NCBI GenBank assembly: GCA_015178975.1
Contig: WHVD01000078.1
Location: forward strand, 124,001 to 188,000
Reading direction: 5' to 3'
DNA length: 64,000 nt
Source of the DNA: Hysterangium stoloniferum
Lineage: Eukaryota; Basidiomycota; Agaricomycetes; Hysterangiales; Hysterangiaceae
The translations under genes and the position numbers were made by a program. The notes beneath the pieces are model-generated. The model worked only from the letters and a program-made list of their open reading frames with translations, made no database searches and had not been told where the DNA came from. Positions 11,935 to 21,444 of the stretch are shown here, one piece after another; positions within the stretch are counted from its first letter, which is position 1; the number at the start of each line of letters is the position of its first letter.

Positions 11935-12768
11935 CTAAGAAAAAGGCCCATGCATCACAGTTGAGGGTAGAAGATACATGGGGCAGCGCAGAGGGTCACC
12001 TGGACATGCATTAATACGGGGATCGGAGTTGGGGCATGGTGGAGGATTCCCTCGAGGAGGGAAGAGGTGAGCATGGGGAAGCGGGAAGTCGCCATCAGCA
12101 GGGGACAATGCTAGTGCAGAGGTCCAAGATGGTTGTGCCTTTGACTCAATGGAGAGGAGCAGTGGCTTGGCATTGCAAGGTAAAATAATGGATGTGCAAA
12201 CTTTGGGGGACAGGGAAGAGCTGTCAGTCAATAGACCAGAGCTATTGGGAGGTGGTTGGGATGAGAGAGAGCCATCTTGGGAGGGAAAGACATCCTCCAA
12301 TGGAAAGCCGGGAACAAGTGGGCCAGCAATAGTAATGGGTACTGTGGACCCGTCACAGAGGAGCAGACTTAACTGTTGTCCAAGCTCGGGAGGTGGTTGG
12401 GATGAGCGAGAGCCATCCTGGGAGGGAAAGACGTCCTCCAATGGGAAGCCAGGAACAAGTGGGCCGGCGATAGTAATGGGTGCTGCAGACTCATCACAGA
12501 GGAGTGGACTTAAATGTTGTCCAAGCTCGGCACCAAGGAAGTGGGTGTGGTGGCATGTAGGCTTGAAGTGGCGCGAACGCTGGCGCACACCAGCATAAAA
12601 TTGAGTGAAGCTGAGTGGGTCTTGGATCACTAGCCGGGGTGAGCATGGCAAAAAGAGCTTAAAGCGCTGCTGGTTGTTGTTACTTCTGCGAGTAAATGGG
12701 CCACCCATCGAAGCCAGTAGTGGAATGCGCCATATCAGAAGTATTGTGGGGCCAACGAAGTGGCCCAC
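11935..12768 (-). CDS. proline-rich open frame upstream of RT, with a 141-bp tandem duplication
   Basis: An open frame of 277 codons from 12768 to 11935, rich in Pro, Ser and Leu. It holds two adjacent copies of a 141-bp unit (12250-12390 and 12391-12531), so a segment with AGPLVPGFPLEDVFPSQDG appears twice. By position it could be the gag-like protein of the RT element to its left. I recognise no domain, and it may be a chance open frame in an old element. Confidence 0.4.
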   Translation of the reverse strand: MGHFVGPTILLIWRIPLLASMGGPFTRRSNNNQQRFKLFLPCSPRLVIQDPLSFTQFYAGVRQRSRHFKPTCHHTHFLGAELGQHLSPLLCDESAAPITIAGPLVPGFPLEDVFPSQDGSRSSQPPPELGQQLSLLLCDGSTVPITIAGPLVPGFPLEDVFPSQDGSLSSQPPPNSSGLLTDSSSLSPKVCTSIILPCNAKPLLLSIESKAQPSWTSALALSPADGDFPLPHAHLFPPRGNPPPCPNSDPRINACPGDPLRCPMYLLPSTVMHGPFS

Positions 12769-12830
12769 CGGTGGTCTTGCTCCTTCGAGTTCAGAGGTTC
12801 AGCAGTCGTGAAATAAAAAGAACTGTCACA

Positions 12831-13201
12831 GATGCTGCAAGCATCCTGTGAGATGGGAGACGAAGGCACAGAGATGAAGAGAAGGGGAAAGCGTTAGTGA
12901 ACAATAGGGGAGATTGTCACACGAAGTGACATTGGGTGAGACCTATTCATACACACCCCAAAGTATTGTGTCTTAATTGCCCCTCATTCTGGAAATATGG
13001 CACTTTTTGTCTGTGGGGATTTTTGTTAAAATTCCGAACTCCACCTTAGATACCCAGAACAGCTGTAATGTAACATAATGTTGACTGTTTATGGATAGGA
13101 GTGCATTGGGTTCCAAATAACAGGAAACAAAGTGCAGCACAGCGATCATGAACAGAATCACTATATAATGCAGCCAGACTAACAATACCTTGTAATCTTA
13201 A
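12831..13201. other. no gene seen
   Basis: Contains a short inverted repeat GTCAC-ACGAA-GTGAC near 12916-12930 that might belong to the end of the RT element to the left. I see no coding sequence that I can support. Confidence 0.4.
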
Positions 13202-14072
13202 TTGGATATGTCAGGATTAGTGCGCTAATAGTTCACTCACAGAATCTTTTACACATTGACGACATGCAGTACATTCAATCTCTTTGCCTTTGGAGAACTA
13301 TCACGGAGGATCCAGAAATTGACGACATAAACGACATTCGAAATGGGATTCTCGTGGATCCTGATGTTCACCGTTTTTTCGGTCTCTCCCATTTGGCTGT
13401 CTTACGTGTAAGTTTAGGGAGGTTCAGCTGTTTTGTCGAAATATCTACTGCCTGTAGACCCCCAATTTTGCTCTTGGTATGGATGAAGTCTTGCTAAACG
13501 CAACATATCAGAACCTGTCCTTCTGTTTTACCCCACATTTCTTTGTCCCTAATCCTTCTGATGCCACATTGGTCAAGATAAATTGGTATCAGTAAGATTT
13601 TCGTTACCCAGTGGAGATGGTTGATCAATGGCTGAAACACTGGCCCCTGGCTTTTCTATGGGATTTTATCTACGGTGTCATTATCATCAAGAAGTATGGA
13701 AATCGGAGCGCTGTTAACATTGCGAGTGTTGCATCGAAGATGAAGCTCTATCTGGATGGCATTCAAACAGCCACCCAGTGAGTGAAAGAAAACCTTGAGC
13801 ACAATATGCAAGAAAGTAAACAGAGGAAAGAGGCGCAGGACCGTGTGAGGGATGAAAGAGCGGATCGATGGGGAGGGATTCAGCAGCTCAACTTCTCTGA
13901 TGCAGCTGACATAGTCTTCTGTCTGTGGATGAATTCTCTTTTCGGGTAGTCTGGACAGGATGCGCAGTCGAAAAAGGTGGCAGAATGCACCAGGCACGAA
14001 CAAGAAGAGCTCTGTATAATGTCAGAAAGAGTGGATCGATGGAGGAATGATGTTGTAAATTCAGCTGACTGA
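13202..14072 (+). pseudogene. HNH-nuclease-like fungal hypothetical gene, broken
   Basis: Two exons are clear. The first ends at 13409 and carries DDINDIRNGILVDPDVHRFF; a GT-AG intron 13410-13458 joins it to an exon that continues with TPNFALGMDEV. The pairing RNGI-x-VHR-x-FF with LRTPNFAL is the wording I know from fungal HNH-type hypothetical proteins, so the family is inferred from memory. The same frame runs on as a plausible protein to 14072 (IKKYGNRSAVNIAS, then a charged helix with RVRDERADRWGGIQQLNF) but with in-frame stops at 13593-13595, 13779-13781 and 13947-13949. The 5' end is not visible. Likely a decayed host gene, not part of the flanking elements. Confidence 0.5.
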
Positions 14073-14346
14073 ATGTTTTATTGGTCATGGTATTTTCCAC
14101 AGTGTCTCCTTATATTCCATTTTTTTCCTGAGCTACCTTCTGTGCATAATACTGTAAATTCATATGTTTTACTTGTAGCTAATGTTTCTGACAAAACTCA
14201 GTTCAATTTGTCAATATGTTTGTGCAGACCCATAGCTGTAGCACCACGGTTCGTTAAACCACCCCCAACACCCACACCAATAATACTTAGGGTACTCCAC
14301 CTCCAAAATCCGAGCTGTTTCAGTCCGAAAGTACTCACACACTAGG
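14073..14346. other. no gene seen
   Basis: AT-rich spacer between the broken HNH-like gene and the first terminal repeat of the Ngaro-like element. Nothing else recognised. Confidence 0.4.
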
Positions 14347-14524
14347 TAGTGTCGAGTGTCGCACGATCCCACGCTTGCCGGGAAAGTGCGACACTCAACG
14401 TCCAGCTGAGCGAATGGAGGGCTCCCACACCTCCTGCTTCCTGACGATGACGATCAATTTACAGTCATTATAATTTTTCGCCTATTCCACATCATCATTC
14501 CTTTATCTTTCTGAATTAGTGTGT
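14347..14524 (+). repeat. Ngaro terminal repeat A1 with stem-loop
   Basis: Matches A2 at 32153-32328. It holds an 11-bp inverted repeat, GAGTGTCGCAC at 14354-14364 and its complement at 14386-14396, around a 21-nt loop. In A2 the stem is kept with one mismatch. In this group such a site could be the recombinase crossover site; that is inference. Confidence 0.85.
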
Positions 14525-14537
14525 TACATCTCTTCAC

Positions 14538-15723
14538 ATGACATATGGGTCCTTGCCACAGGAAGTTTTTGTGCACCTAGGCATCAACCTAGGTGGGGAA
14601 GGCCCCCCTCACTCTGATACAGGATTAGATGCCTTATCATCTTGGGTGGCTGGGTCCCAAGGGCATCCTACAGTATCTATTACAGATGCTGTGGGTGACA
14701 ACCAGGACACTGGTCATCTGGAGGAGCACTCATCAGCACTGGAGATTGAGCAGCTGGACTCCCAGATTGCTCGGCTGACAGCACACAGGAACTATCTACT
14801 GAACAGTGGCAATGCTGGAGAATGTGAGAGAAGGCCCATGGCCGAATCCCTGCCAGGTATCACAAGGCTGTTTGCAGAGCCTAACACAATACAAGCAGCC
14901 AGGGCCTCAGCATCAGCAAAGGAAAAAGCCTGGGGTGGTAAAAGAACTTCAATCCCAGAGATTATACCTGGATTCAAAGCAAATGCCTTGGAGATATGTA
15001 AGTCCCACCTTCCTTTGCACAGTACAGCCATGCACATCAGTTCAGGGTGCTCGTGGCAGGTGGCACCATACAGACAGTAGCTGTGATGCAGCAGGCACAC
15101 AGTCCAGTTCACACAGTCCAGTCTCATAGTGCAGCTGGCACTTGGACACATGGGGTGTGACCCTATATTGTGGCTTATTCACAGCAGTTCAGTATGATCT
15201 GAAGGACATGGTACTGGGGCTGGTGCACCCCCCCTCTTCTTTTCATTATCTACCATCTGTATAACCACCATGCTCATTCCCACAATACCTTTCAGCTATA
15301 CCATGGAAGGTGGAGGAGGCATTTAGGAACTTTCATTACGTCCCATATGTAGCCCTCACAACTGAAGCTCAGCAGAAAGCTGAAAGAAGTATGGAGAAAT
15401 TCACTTTCTCTCCAACAGGTAGTATCGTGGCCAAAGGGCTGGAGCACGAGAATGAAAGAGGTATCAGCATAATTGACTGGCTAGCAGCCGCAGCAGCTGC
15501 TGTGGATCGTACCAAGACACACAGTGGTGAGACTAGGGCTGAGGCACTCATAGCACACCATTCCATTGTGACCACCATTGCAAAATCACACAGCTGGGAG
15601 GTCACCATGGATTATAACATCCAGCAGCGCGAAGCAGCTGCCCGCAACTTAGCTCATGACCTGGGTTGCCTGGACACAAATGCGCTAACAATCATTGCGA
15701 CATGGGTGGCACTACAGGCATTG
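14538..15723 (+). pseudogene. Ngaro gag-like open frames
   Basis: Open frames 14538-15080 and 15310-15723 lie between A1 and the first insertion. The first has a helix-rich stretch (EIEQLDSQIARLTAHRNYL) like the N-terminal part of fungal DIRS-type gag proteins; the second has LAAAAAAVDRTKTHSGE and a helical tail. By position they are the element's structural protein; no catalytic motif is expected or seen. The open frame continuing past 15723 reads into the inserted LTR. Fossil. Confidence 0.6.
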
Positions 15724-17773
15724 TGTGAGAGGTACAGTGAAATATACTCGGGAAATATAGTCGGATAAGCTCATACTATATTTCCTTTATTATTTCTATT
15801 TTCTCTCTATTTTATTATACACTTATAATTAGTTCGACGACCTATGTTTGCAGTACATCGACTCTTGTGGGCACATACACGCCAGACTTATGCGTAGTTA
15901 AAACTCAGACACTTTTTACCTCGTAACCACAACTTACCCAGACACACAGTAAGTGTCCTGTAAGTCGTGATTGAGGTATTGTCTCGACCATCACAGACGG
16001 GCTTCAACTATCTACACATTCTTGGTTTCACACTGTACCAGTCGAAACCTTATCTATATCTCAATCCACGTGGACGACATCCACTGTAGAGAGTTCAATC
16101 GGAAAGTAACCTATATGGCAATAGTTTCAAGTCACGTCACAAGCACAAATTCTTATATATACTTTGGCACTCAATACGACTTCTACACAGCCAAATCAGT
16201 TTCATCAAACAGACGACCAAAACTCCATCATGTTCAACACTGCATCATCCTCCAAAGTAACCCTCAGTTCCTACTCAAAACCGACTCTTCACTCTCAAAT
16301 AGAACTCCAGCCAATAACATCTCGCTTCTCCTCATCTTCAGACATCATTTCCAAGCCCCTACCAGCCCACTCATGCTCCTCCAAGAAATACCATCATTTC
16401 TCCTGTCGACAAGGTATTCGACTCCCATATGCTCCAGACAATCCTGCCTTCATTCATATAGAACACTATGATGGCTCCTCCAAAATCCTCCACTATCGAT
16501 TCGATTGAGTGTTCCAGCAGGACTGTTCCCCACCGTCATTGGGAATCTGTTACATGGCAACGTTCACTCCAATAGGAGATCACAGAGGACCCAAGTTATT
16601 TAGGACCCCGGTTCCAGAGGGAAGTCAAGTAAAGCCTCATTGAGGTTGTTGTCAATTCGTGTTCCTTGCGTGGTTGTGGAGCCTACTCACCACCTGATTC
16701 TAAAATGGTGATTGATTGTGTCCCCTCCTTATACTGCAAATCTAGGAACAGAACACATCTAATCTTGGTTCATCGATTGGTAGTATTGTCAAGGTTTCGA
16801 AATCAAGCATAGCATTTGAGGGTGATGCATTATCATGGGATTCTTGAGTGTTTCTGACTCATATCATCGATGTTTCATCAGCCATCACTTCTATTACTCC
16901 ATCATCCCTATTGTCTGACTCACTTCCCCTATTGTTCTATTGTGTTTCCCCATTTATCCGTATCACATGTCTGATCTCATCTTTTGTTTGTCATTCTCTT
17001 ATTGTTCAGCACAGCCTCCCCCTATTATTGTTCACAGCTTTACTAACACTCCTATTGTGATGACTCAGAGATGACTCACACCATATCGCATCGTTATTGT
17101 GTCGTTGTTTGTAGATGTTTGATTTGACCTGTGCTCTCTCATGTATATAAGGGCCTCTCTTTTGCCCACTATTGAACAAGCAATTTTGTTGTATCTCATT
17201 TCAAAGCTCATTCTTAAGGACAACCTCTTAAGTCTTACTCTCAGTCTCACTCCTACAGCCCGTAAGGGATACTATAGTGTCTCTTATTGTTGAAGTTCTA
17301 CATTCTACGACATTGGGCTTACATCAGCCTTTTGTATTCATCTTCGATTACATCATCCAAGGTCCGATCTCTAGCCTCTCGCTCCGAGTGTGTTTGGTTA
17401 TAGACTGGTTTCAAGAACGACTGTGTCAGTGACCGTCATAAAGACTTGACCATTGCGCACAGGTTATTAGGTATATTCCTAGTAACAAACTTACATATTG
17501 GCTGCCCCAGAGAGGCCAGTGACACCTCATACACACAAATATCATCCATCACTCACATTGCATCGATCCTCCTTATTCGTAACTGATTGCCGCTTCTCTT
17601 ACATCAACATCAATCAAGCACAGCCTTCAGCCACAACAGATCAATATCTCCTCCTTCCATCCAACTTCTATTTCCACATACATTCCCTCTGACATCTCTT
17701 TCCTTATTTAGGTATCATCTAGGAACACCCAGCGCTTATAGGACAATTTAGGACATTTCAGGATTAAATCAAT

Positions 17774-18030
17774 ATGAATACCCAGGTCACACATACTAAA
17801 TTGGATTTCCCAACTCCTCGTTCATGTAATGCTCCAAAGATTTTCAAAGGTCGTTTCGATGAAGTAGAATCATTCCTAAAAGAATTTGACAAACTTTTGG
17901 ATGCCTACAATCTCTCAAATGATGACAAATTCGAACTTATTATCAATTATGTGTCAAGGAAGGTTCGAGAGACAATTGAAAGTCTTACCTCATTCGCTCA
18001 GAAGAACTGGACTGCCTTTTGCGATCAACT
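17774..18030 (+). pseudogene. family D gag start, left arm
   Basis: Opens with MNTQVTHTKLDFPTPRS and contains FDEVESFLKEFDKLLDAYN and YVSRKVRETIESL, the wording of a Ty3/gypsy gag capsid N-terminal domain. It stops being gag at the arm boundary. Fossil piece. Confidence 0.75.
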
Positions 18031-18372
18031 ATTCTCCTTGGAATTCTTGACAAACTTAGCCAGGTCCTTCTCTTTGTATCACTTCTCCATCTTGATATGA
18101 TTGTAGAGGAGCTTTAGTTGATCACAAAAGGCAGTCCAGTTGTTCTGAGCGAATGAGGTAAGACCTTCAATTGTCTCTCGAACCTTCCTTGACACATAAT
18201 TGATAATAAGTTCGAATTTGTCATCATTTGAGAGATTGTAGGCATCCAAAAGTTTGTCAAATTCTTTTAGGAATGATTCTACTTCATCTAAACAACCTTT
18301 GAAAATCTTCGGAGCATTACGTGAACGAGGAGTTGGGAAATCCAATTTAGTACATGTGACCTGGGTATTCAT
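18031..18372 (-). pseudogene. family D gag start, right arm plus spacer
   Basis: The same gag start on the minus strand. Its similarity to gag continues across the arm boundary (DQLKLLYNHIKMEK) and the sequence runs on through the 85-bp spacer, so the spacer is an extension of the right-arm copy, absent from the left arm. Confidence 0.75.
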
Positions 18373-20419
18373 ATTGATTTAATCCTGAAATGTCCTAAAT
18401 TGTCCTATAAGCGCTGGGTGTTCCTAGATGATACCTAAATAAGGAAAGAGATGTCAGAGGGAATGTATGTGGAAATAGAAGTTGGATGGAAGGAGGAGAT
18501 ATTGATCTGTTGTGGCTGAAGGCTGTGCTTGATTGATGTTGATGTAAGAGAAGCGGCAATCAGTTACGAATAAGGAGGATCGATGCAATGTGAGTGATGG
18601 ATGATATTTGTGTGTATGAGGTGTCACTGGCCTCTCTGGGGCAGCCAATATGTAAGTTTGTTACTAGGAATATACCTAATAACCTGTGCGCAATGGTCAA
18701 GTCTTTATGACGGTCACTGACACAGTCGTTCTTGAAACCAGTCTATAACCAAACACACTCGGAGCGAGAGGCTAGAGATCGGACCTTGGATGATGTAATC
18801 GAAGATGAATACAAAAGGCTGATGTAAGCCCAATGTCGTAGAATGTAGAACTTCAACAATAAGAGACACTATAGTATCCCTTACGGGCTGTAGGAGTGAG
18901 ACTGAGAGTAAGACTTAAGAGGTTGTCCTTAAGAATGAGCTTTGAAATGAGATACAACAAAATTGCTTGTTCAATAGTGGGCAAAAGAGAGGCCCTTATA
19001 TACATGAGAGAGCACAGGTCAAATCAAACATCTACAAACAACGACACAATAACGATGCGATATGGTGTGAGTCATCTCTGAGTCATCACAATAGGAGTGT
19101 TAGTAAAGCTGTGAACAATAATAGGGGGAGGCTGTGCTGAACAATAAGAGAATGACAAACAAAAGATGAGATCAGACATGTGATACGGATAAATGGGGAA
19201 ACACAATAGAACAATAGGGGAAGTGAGTCAGACAATAGGGATGATGGAGTAATAGAAGTGATGGCTGATGAAACATCGATGATATGAGTCAGAAACACTC
19301 AAGAATCCCATGATAATGCATCACCCTCAAATGCTATGCTTGATTTCGAAACCTTGACAATACTACCAATCGATGAACCAAGATTAGATGTGTTCTGTTC
19401 CTAGATTTGCAGTATAAGGAGGGGACACAATCAATCACCATTTTAGAACCAGGTGGTGAGTAGGCTCCACAACCACGCAAGGAACACGAATTGACAACAA
19501 CCTCAATGAGGCTCTACTTGACTTCCCTCTGGAACCGGGGTCCTAAATAACTTGGGTCCTCTGTGATCTCCTATTGGAGTGAACGTTGCCATGTAACAGA
19601 TTCCCAATGACGGTGGGGAACAGTCCTGCTGGAACATTCAATCGAATCGATAGTGGAGGATTTTGGAGGAGCCATCATAGTGTTCTATATTAATGAAGGC
19701 AGGATTGTCTGGAGCATATGGGAGTCGAATACCTTGTCGACAGAGGAAATGATGGTATTTCTTGGAGGAGCATGAGTGGGCTGGTAGGGGCTTGGAAATG
19801 ATGTCTGAAGATGAGGAGAAGCGAGATGTTATTGGCTGGAGTTCTATTTGAGAGTGAAGAGTCGGTTTTGAGTAGGAACTGAGGGTTACTTTGGAGGATG
19901 ATGCAGTGTTGAACATGATGGATTTTTGGTCGTCTGTTTGATGAAACTGATTTGGCTGTGTAGAAGTCGTATTGAGTGCCAAAGTATATATAAGAATTTG
20001 TGCTTGTGACGTGACTTGAAACTATTGCCATATAGGTTACTTTCCGATTGATCTCTCTACACCGCGCTACTCTATCATTCAACTCTCGTTATTCATTTCT
20101 ACACTTGAGCAGTCACTCAAGATCATACCTATGGTCAATTCCTTTATTTCGTTGTAGCTATCTACTCTACTTAGATAGTTACTTCACTTGGACATATTGA
20201 ACTAAATAGTTGATAATTGTCAGTGTGTATTGAACTTAGATAGTCCATACAACTACGTGTTGTACCTAAACGGTTGATATTCTTTGTATATAGAACGGTT
20301 AGAACTTCCACCACTCTTCACACATTGAAGGCGAGTGGCCCCCCAATCACACCACCTAAGCGCACATGGTCAGCAGCAGTGCTGCCCCATCACATCCCAT
20401 CATCATCTAAGAGGCCATG

Positions 20420-21234
20420 TGTTAGGATATGTACAGGGTGGGTTTCTGGAGAAACCCACGGGATATCTGGTAGGACTTGGCTTCAGCTTATAGGCTGCAC
20501 ACTCACTAGATTGTGTTGTCCAATTTCATATGGATGGACGGGAATCCTGGGGAGTCCGGGTGGGGGTCGTGGGTCGAGGGGTCGTAGGTCGGAGGTTGTG
20601 GGTCGTGAGTCGAGATTGGTGAGAGAGATAGATGCGCCAGAGCCCATGGGCTCCGACTAGTGTGAGCGGTGTGATTCAAGTAGGGTTTTAGAGTGGAAAA
20701 TGTATTAGATTACTGGGGGGAATCTAAGCCAATTTTCTGACTGGATTGTATGTACAACATCTGCCAGTTTAAATAGACCGTGGAGTGAATGTCATACCGA
20801 ATCCAGTAATGATGAAATGAAACGAGCAAAACATAAAACGGGAATAGTAAACACCAAATTGGTGTTAGGAACGGGATGGAATGGAGCGGAGTCCAAATAG
20901 TGACAAATCATAAACCATAATGGGAAATGGAATGGGATCGAAGTCCGAATTGTGACAGGTCATTTGACTAAAATGGGAATGGGGCTTGGGTAGAGGGATG
21001 ACGGGTTTTCTGAGTGGGGTCTGGTGACTGACATGTGGGATGAGGTTGGAAATAGACAGAGATGGAGTCCAGTGGGTTTTCCAATGACTGAAACACAATG
21101 TAATGAAGTCGAACGTAGACAAGTCTGATGTACAGAATCAGGTGGGAATTCCAGTAAATTGATAATGGGTGTGTATAGGGCGTGGGTGTGTATAAGTTAG
21201 TGCCCAGAGTCCGGCGGGATTTCCAGTCGTAACA
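20420..21234 (-). repeat. Gypsy-2 3' LTR (815 bp, family C)
   Basis: In element sense begins TGTTACGACTGG and ends TATCCTAACA. Preceded in sense by the polypurine tract. Contains the shared CATAAG/TATAAG-CTGAAGCC block near its 3' end (20471-20500). Confidence 0.95.
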
Positions 21235-21303
21235 GTACCCTCCCTTTATGCCGAAGTCCCAAAGAGGCTCTAGACCTCGATAAGGTTCTTGTCAGCTATG
21301 CGC

Positions 21304-21394
21304 ATGTGTCAAAAGTCATGTCGGTTACACATATGTGTCAAAGAGTCATGTGATCTGGAAGGTAAGGTTCAAACACAATGAGCCTATATATAAA
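21304..21394 (+). promoter_or_regulatory. likely promoter of the Gypsy-2 antisense gene
   Basis: A clear TATATATAAA at 21385-21394 lies 51 bp before the ATG at 21445. Upstream is a direct repeat of the form CATGTGTCAAAAGTCATGT (about 21304-21322 and 21333-21352), possible activator sites. All on the strand opposite to gag-pol. Confidence 0.65.
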
Positions 21395-21444
21395 TTTGAA
21401 AAAATAGAAATTTCTTCTTCTTTATTACTCCCATCTTCGACATA

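Larger units (their letters stand above)
8967..12830 (-). mobile_element. tyrosine-recombinase-type RT retroelement (DIRS/Ngaro-like), incomplete
   Basis: On the minus strand a reverse transcriptase (10855-11890) is followed by RNase H (about 10580-10860) and, after the family C solo LTR, by a short tail (about 9050-9437) with LPSKDNSIADA. The phrase RRIHHLSWPHGSCVNDG and the HYLDDFLQIF catalytic box are of the DIRS/Ngaro type rather than Ty3. No recombinase domain is visible; the hAT transposon begins where it would be expected. An upstream proline/serine-rich part (11935-12768) may be its gag-like protein. The right boundary is uncertain. Broken in several places. It is a different lineage from the Ngaro element at 14347. 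Confidence 0.72.
16085..20061. mobile_element. 3977-bp foldback made of two inverted halves of a Ty3/gypsy element (family D)
   Basis: Two arms of exactly 1946 bp (16085-18030 and 18116-20061) are inverted copies of one another around an 85-bp spacer (18031-18115). Each arm, read from outside in, is an LTR-like start (TGTAGAGAG), a TATA-containing promoter zone, a leader and the first part of a gag frame. The outer flanks are CCAC (16081-16084) and CCGC (20062-20065), a near-perfect 4-bp duplication of the site seen empty in other family B LTRs, so the unit inserted as a whole. The arms differ by only a few percent. No pol genes are present. Confidence 0.88.
15724..20322. repeat. solo LTR, family B, split by a palindromic insert, TSD CATTG
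   Basis: Left part 15724-16084 and right part 20066-20322 match the family B LTR at 854-1447. CATTG is found at 15719-15723 and 20323-20327. The LTR entered the Ngaro-like element and later received the 3977-bp palindrome. Confidence 0.93.

Noticed and set aside
17498-18648. Two separate genes beginning MAAPERPVTPHTHKYHP, one on each strand
   Set aside because: They are mirror copies in the arms of the palindrome, in the LTR/leader zone, and are not gene-like.
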